64,000 nt of DNA from the NCBI RefSeq assembly GCF_022376445.1, contig NW_025954961.1, positions 496,001-560,000 of the forward strand, written 5' to 3'. Both the position numbers and the translations under genes were made by a program. The notes under the pieces are model-generated. The model did no database searches, was not told where the DNA came from, and saw only the letters and a program-made list of their open reading frames with translations. The stretch is from Fomitopsis serialis. Its lineage: Eukaryota > Basidiomycota > Agaricomycetes > Polyporales > Fomitopsidaceae. This document shows positions 59,801 to 64,000 of this stretch, one piece after another. The stretch's first letter is position 1. Each line of letters opens with the position of its first letter.

Positions 59801-62800
59801 CAACAGGTCCAGATGGACCTGTCGCCGCTTGTCAGTGATTACAGGACGAAGATCAAGACCGAGCCCATACCAGCAGACTCTCCCTGGATTGACCTGGACG
59901 ACTTTGATGACGCTCAATCATCTACTGCTACGCCGGATGTACACCTATTACGCGCTGCCTTTTGTCCTCAATTCACGTACTTCAAGCGTCCGGTGGACCC
60001 AGGACTGGTACCACAGGGCAAAGTAGTTGAGCGAAGTAAGTTCGGCAATGAGGAGACACATGTGTGTTACCTTGGGAAAGAGGCTTGTATGTCACCTATC
60101 AATGGGAAGGTGGCTTTTGCTAACTCATTCGCAGCTGTGACGCAGACGCAGCTTGCACTCACAGGTGCTCGGATCAAGGAGTTGCAAGAGAAGCTGATAC
60201 ATAAGGCAGGCCGTACAATGGACAATGGTTTCCTCAGTGTTCCGCAAGCGAAAGCACCACATGCGGCGGACATGGTACGTTTAACGTCGACAAGTATTTT
60301 ACCGGGTTTATTGACAATGAGGTATCACAGACTGGTGACGATGCAGATGATCTTCGCAAGAAAATCAACCTTCTGAACAAATATGTGGCTCACCTACACA
60401 GGGCAGATGTTACATCTAATCCCCATGCGTCGCACGGCATCCATAGCTATCAAATGCCGTCTGAAGCAGTCTCTGCAGACGATTGGGCTGAGTTCGACAA
60501 TGTCTACCAGATTCACTCTCCTCAGATCTTCCTGGATCACATCATCCGCGATGTAGGCCCAGCTTCCACTCGTATGGGACCCAGCTCATGATTGCCTGTT
60601 CAGGTGATGATGCAGTACTACTACTGTTCTAGGGCCAAACGAGGTATTGAATATCATATGGCGACCCGGTCAGTATCACTACGAAAGGATGTCCTTTTGA
60701 GACTCACAGCCTTTGTTCCAGTGCCGTGAAGTTCATCCGTGACCAGGCCCGGACTGTGCTTGTTGACACACCTCAGGAGAAGGAACAACATCGAGGGCCT
60801 GTGGCCAGTGCGCAGGCTGCTGCCCTCGCGGTGCGCAATTTTCTCGTTGGGGACCATGCATCGAGTCATGCTGGCGAGGATTCACAATATCCGTCACTCG
60901 ATACACCGGGACCCATGGATCCCCTCGGCGGGTGGTCTGATGGAGTCTCTCTTCGGAAGAGCCACTTCTGTCTCCTGCTCAAACCCCAGATTGTGCTTCG
61001 TAGCGGCAATGATACCGATACCGGGCCGGATTCTGTATGCATCTTAGCCGCTCTACAAGGAAAGCTGAGTTCCTTTGCCATCCTTGACGATGCAAACGCA
61101 GACGATCCAGTCAGCGGCAAAGTGATGAGTCGGTACGTCACATGTATGACTTTGTGACGATAGCTGTCTCTCACATCCGCTCCAGTAATTTTGCCTCTGT
61201 TTCCGGTCTGCAGGTGTTCTCTCCGTCTGCGGCGAATACGTCTGGAGAAGGGTCTGTACCTCTTGAGGTGCTGATCGACTTGCGCTGCGAAAACAAAGCA
61301 TTCGATCGACTAGTCCCTCAAACCGATGCATCCTTCCAATACGACAAGTTCAACAGACTGCGCTTGCGCAACGACATAACCTCCATCGCGCATACGACTG
61401 AAGACAGGGATCGTCAACACGACCACTTACACAACCAGACCGTTCGTCCTGCAACATTTTCCACATTTCTGATGCCGATCTTGACAGTGCCTCTAGGACT
61501 TGATCAGAGTTCACGTCCCCCGCTTCATAGTGTCTGCCAACGACAGACATTTCCAAGCCATATCGAACATCGTCACGAACCTTGTCCTGTTCTCTAATGC
61601 CGCCTCAAAGGACCGGTCAGACAAGCTAGAGAAGATGGTCTTCAGCTACGACTTCACGAATCTGGGGTCAGCTGCGGATGTGGTGGCGGACATGCAAGCT
61701 CGTCTGCGCCATGCCTTTGAGACCAGACGCGAGGCCGTACGTAAGCTTCGCGGGGCAGGAGACCAAGGCCAGGTCGAGATATACAAGATTGATGCGCATA
61801 TTATGCTCCTCGCCGAAGAGCTCAACTTGACATTCGACGCGATCAAGATGGCTCAGGACAAGTCGACAGAACATTCGAACAGAAGTCGGCTCTTTTGCTC
61901 CATGCATCTTCGTCTGACATCTCGTGGAGGATGATAGACAGACGCGAACAGCTACTAGCGAAGCTAGCTGTACGTGATATTCACTTCTACTGGCTAAGCA
62001 GGCAGGATAGTTCTCTCGTCAACAATCTGGTTGTCGGAGACCTACAGGCTTTCGATGGCGCTGCGGATGCCGAGTGGACGGAAATACTGTCAAAATACGA
62101 GGAAGCCTCTACGCATCCGCTAGTGAAGGTGTGTTCGCTCTGTAACATCTCTCCCGCTGTGTACTAATGCGGCATGTGTAGCGGAAGCTGTTCCTTCTGG
62201 CCGATTGGATCGTATTGCCTGCAGTGGGTGGCATCACAATATACGAGCGATTCGAGGTCACTCTCCACCCCATGCGGTTACAAATCGACACGCGCATTGG
62301 TCGCCGGATCATGGAATACGTCTGGCCTGCACGTCGTGAGAGGCAACAAGCGAAGGATGAGATCCAGACCTTCGATACTCTCATGGAGTCACCAATAACT
62401 GAAGAACCTGTGGACATCATCATCGTACCTGAGAGTCCCATGAGCCCGCGACGTTCTTCGTGGGACGTGTCGCCGCGGACGCGCGAAGACCCCCACAAAG
62501 CAGCAACGTCGCCTTTGCGTAAATTGGGTGCCTCGCGATCCTTCACGGACTTGCGGAAGGCCAGAACGGATTCGCTCCGACCTCCTACTCCCACTCTGCA
62601 TAAAACTCGTTCAACAGAGGGATTATCGCACGAGGCACATCCTATGAGGCAGGTATCGAAGTCTGGCAGTGATGCGAAGGATCGGACGCTTCCCCTACGC
62701 AAAGGCAAGGACGTGGATGATGCCACCGAGATGAAGACTAGATCATCACAGAAAACATTTGTGTGGGTGAGAGTGAACAGGTAAGTAATGCGTCTGATGT

Positions 62801-63705
62801 AAACCATCAAATCACTGAATTTTGATATCGCCGTAGTCTCCATTTCTTGCTCAGCATCGCGAAGGAAGACTCCTTCCTGTGCCGGGATGCAAGGATCCGC
62901 ACAAGAGATCTTGAGTATCGCAATCAGACTTCGAGTGTGCGTATCCGAGTGTTTCTACTCTAGTTAATTGACCATGACCTGTTACACAGTTCGAGGAGCT
63001 CGTGGACCAGTTCATTCCCAGCGGCCGCAACTGGCGAGGCTGGGTCAAAATGGCCTTCCAGCAGCCTCTGGTACCCGTCCTGCCGTAGCACGCGAGCTGA
63101 TAGCCAAGACGAAGTGGATCAAGTCCTCATCCCACAGCCACACCCCGAAGCAGAGCCCCGTCCCTCCCGTCCTCCACATCAAGCCTCAATCCCTTCCACA
63201 GCCGACACTCCGGCACTGGGTCGTCGCCAAGCACGACGGCGTCCTCGAGCACTGTGCCCTCCGCGCCTGCCACCCCGCCAGTAGCTCCGCGAGCGGCAGT
63301 CAGCCTCAGCGACGGACGGTGCGCCGCTGAAGAGACGGCGCACGCGCTCGCTGTTCTCTCTGCATCGCAACCGCGTGTCGTCGCCCCCGCCGGTGCCGTC
63401 GGTGCCGCCGATGCCCATCGTCACGCCCGAGCTCTCTTCGGAGCCCGAGTCTCTGCAGGAGCAGACGGATGCCTCCGCGGAGAAGCGGACGCGTCGCCCG
63501 CGGGTGCTGAGCGTGTTCAAGCGGCGGCAGCACTCCGCTGGTGTCGTTCGGGGCAGCATGGAGTCGGACATGTCCAATGCCAGCGTATGTGTTTCTACCT
63601 TGTACTGAGGTGGATTGTGCTGACATCATGCTCTTCTAGCTGTCCTCTCGGCCTTCGGGACATTCGCGGGTAGAGTCCACTACGACGGACGAGTCATTCA
63701 CATAG
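53881..63705 (+). CDS. FMP27: Giant bridge-like lipid-transfer protein, Hobbit/Fmp27 (BLTP2) family
   Basis: Rod-shaped protein thought to channel lipids at ER-plasma membrane contacts. Start MLLSVFSILKALFLGSPVDT, then helix FWAFLLVWVVRIVTLSFIF anchors it in the ER. RVRSVSLRSIRGIYFRAGSG and RIDRVGISYHRPS are the family's N-terminal signature. Repeated beta-rich segments follow; the mid-protein GFWDK motif is at 58563-58577, spliced to LRLIFHWRVKVTFENEVHLH. C-terminal blocks are KRKLFLLADWIVLPAVGGIT, YERFEVTLHPMRLQIDTRIG and NWRGWVKMAFQQPLVPVLPV. The last exon ends VESTTTDESFT. Ser/Pro-rich inserts lie near 55050-55290 and 62400-62700. About 2,900-3,000 residues. Single-base frame breaks occur near 53941, 54592, 56283, 57632, 58520 and 63085. 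Confidence 0.92.
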
Positions 63706-64000
63706 GCAACCTTCCTTACACCTTCATCTACTTACCGCATACCGCGCGTCAGCATCATCACTGCTCCCACCCTCATTGCCATCGCTACTCTACATCCGAG
63801 CATGTGTTGTATAAGCATATTTTTATGTTATCTGTATTCGTCGACTAGTCGCAGTATCTATTAATCAGAGCAATGTACAGCTGCTTCAAGACGACGACGT
63901 GCTCTACTGCGAAGGTGCGAGGTACTCAATCATCGTGCATGCGTCGTGAGGGTAGGTAAGGTGAAGGATAGTCGCTACAGCAGTTGGCGTTATCGAAACA
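63706..64000. other. 3' flank of the Hobbit gene
   Basis: 295 bp to the window edge; AT-rich in the middle, as expected of a 3' untranslated region. No further gene can be started. Confidence 0.5.

Noticed and set aside
1..64000. Secondary-metabolite or defence gene cluster
   Set aside because: No polyketide, peptide-synthetase, terpene or P450 genes; the amidohydrolase, SDR and hydrolase are separated by unrelated genes.
1..64000. Transposons, CRISPR arrays, phage or virus insertions
   Set aside because: No transposase, integrase, reverse transcriptase, long terminal repeat, spaced repeat array or capsid-like frame was seen.

Overview
The window reads as nuclear DNA of a filamentous basidiomycete, probably an agaricomycete. 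Genes are dense, on both strands, and cut by many short introns of about 45-75 nt with GT..AG ends. The products are ordinary single-copy fungal housekeeping proteins plus RNA-interference and sphingolipid genes. I see no plasmid, phage, transposase or CRPSR-like array, and no bacterial-style operons. Genus and species cannot be fixed from sequence alone.

Layout. 1-15.5 kb: ceramide synthase (minus, cut by the window edge), Rex-type RNA exonuclease, AP-1 sigma adaptin, a conserved unnamed fungal protein, NAD-isocitrate dehydrogenase, a membrane alpha/beta hydrolase, an ACMSD-like amidohydrolase, a short-chain dehydrogenase and pyruvate dehydrogenase E1 beta. 15.7-23 kb: trifunctional HIS4, an intron-containing tRNA-Gln(CUG) and an Argonaute. 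24-33.5 kb: an unknown Ser/Arg-rich protein, an EF-hand mitochondrial carrier, a Tma17-like small protein and a long coiled-coil protein. 34-38.9 kb: CK2 beta, ribosomal protein eL36 and a VTT-domain membrane protein. 39-40.4 kb: a gene-free stretch with palindromes and a perfect 18-bp inverted repeat. 40.5-53 kb: fluoride exporter FEX, 3-ketodihydrosphingosine reductase, a small four-helix membrane protein, a COX18-like insertase, ribosomal protein eL6, an SDT1-like HAD phosphatase, a PHAF1-like protein and DNA polymerase epsilon subunit B. 53.9-63.7 kb: one giant Hobbit/Fmp27-type lipid-transfer protein.

How the genes relate. Most sit as head-to-head pairs sharing a 175-700 bp promoter. Two steps of sphingoid-base/ceramide synthesis (KDSR and ceramide synthase) are present but 40 kb apart. 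IDH1 and PDB1 serve mitochondrial carbon oxidation. Otherwise the order looks like unselected fungal synteny.

The strongest window-wide signal is technical. About twenty conserved exons are broken by loss of one base, usually from a run of identical bases, in genes a fungus cannot easily lose. This looks like draft-assembly homopolymer error rather than pseudogenes. ORF-only gene calls on this sequence will be truncated. The best candidates for undescribed biology are the 39.9-40.1 kb hairpin region, the unnamed conserved protein at 5.1-6.8 kb, the orphan protein at 24.1-25.1 kb and the coiled-coil protein at 29.2-33.5 kb.
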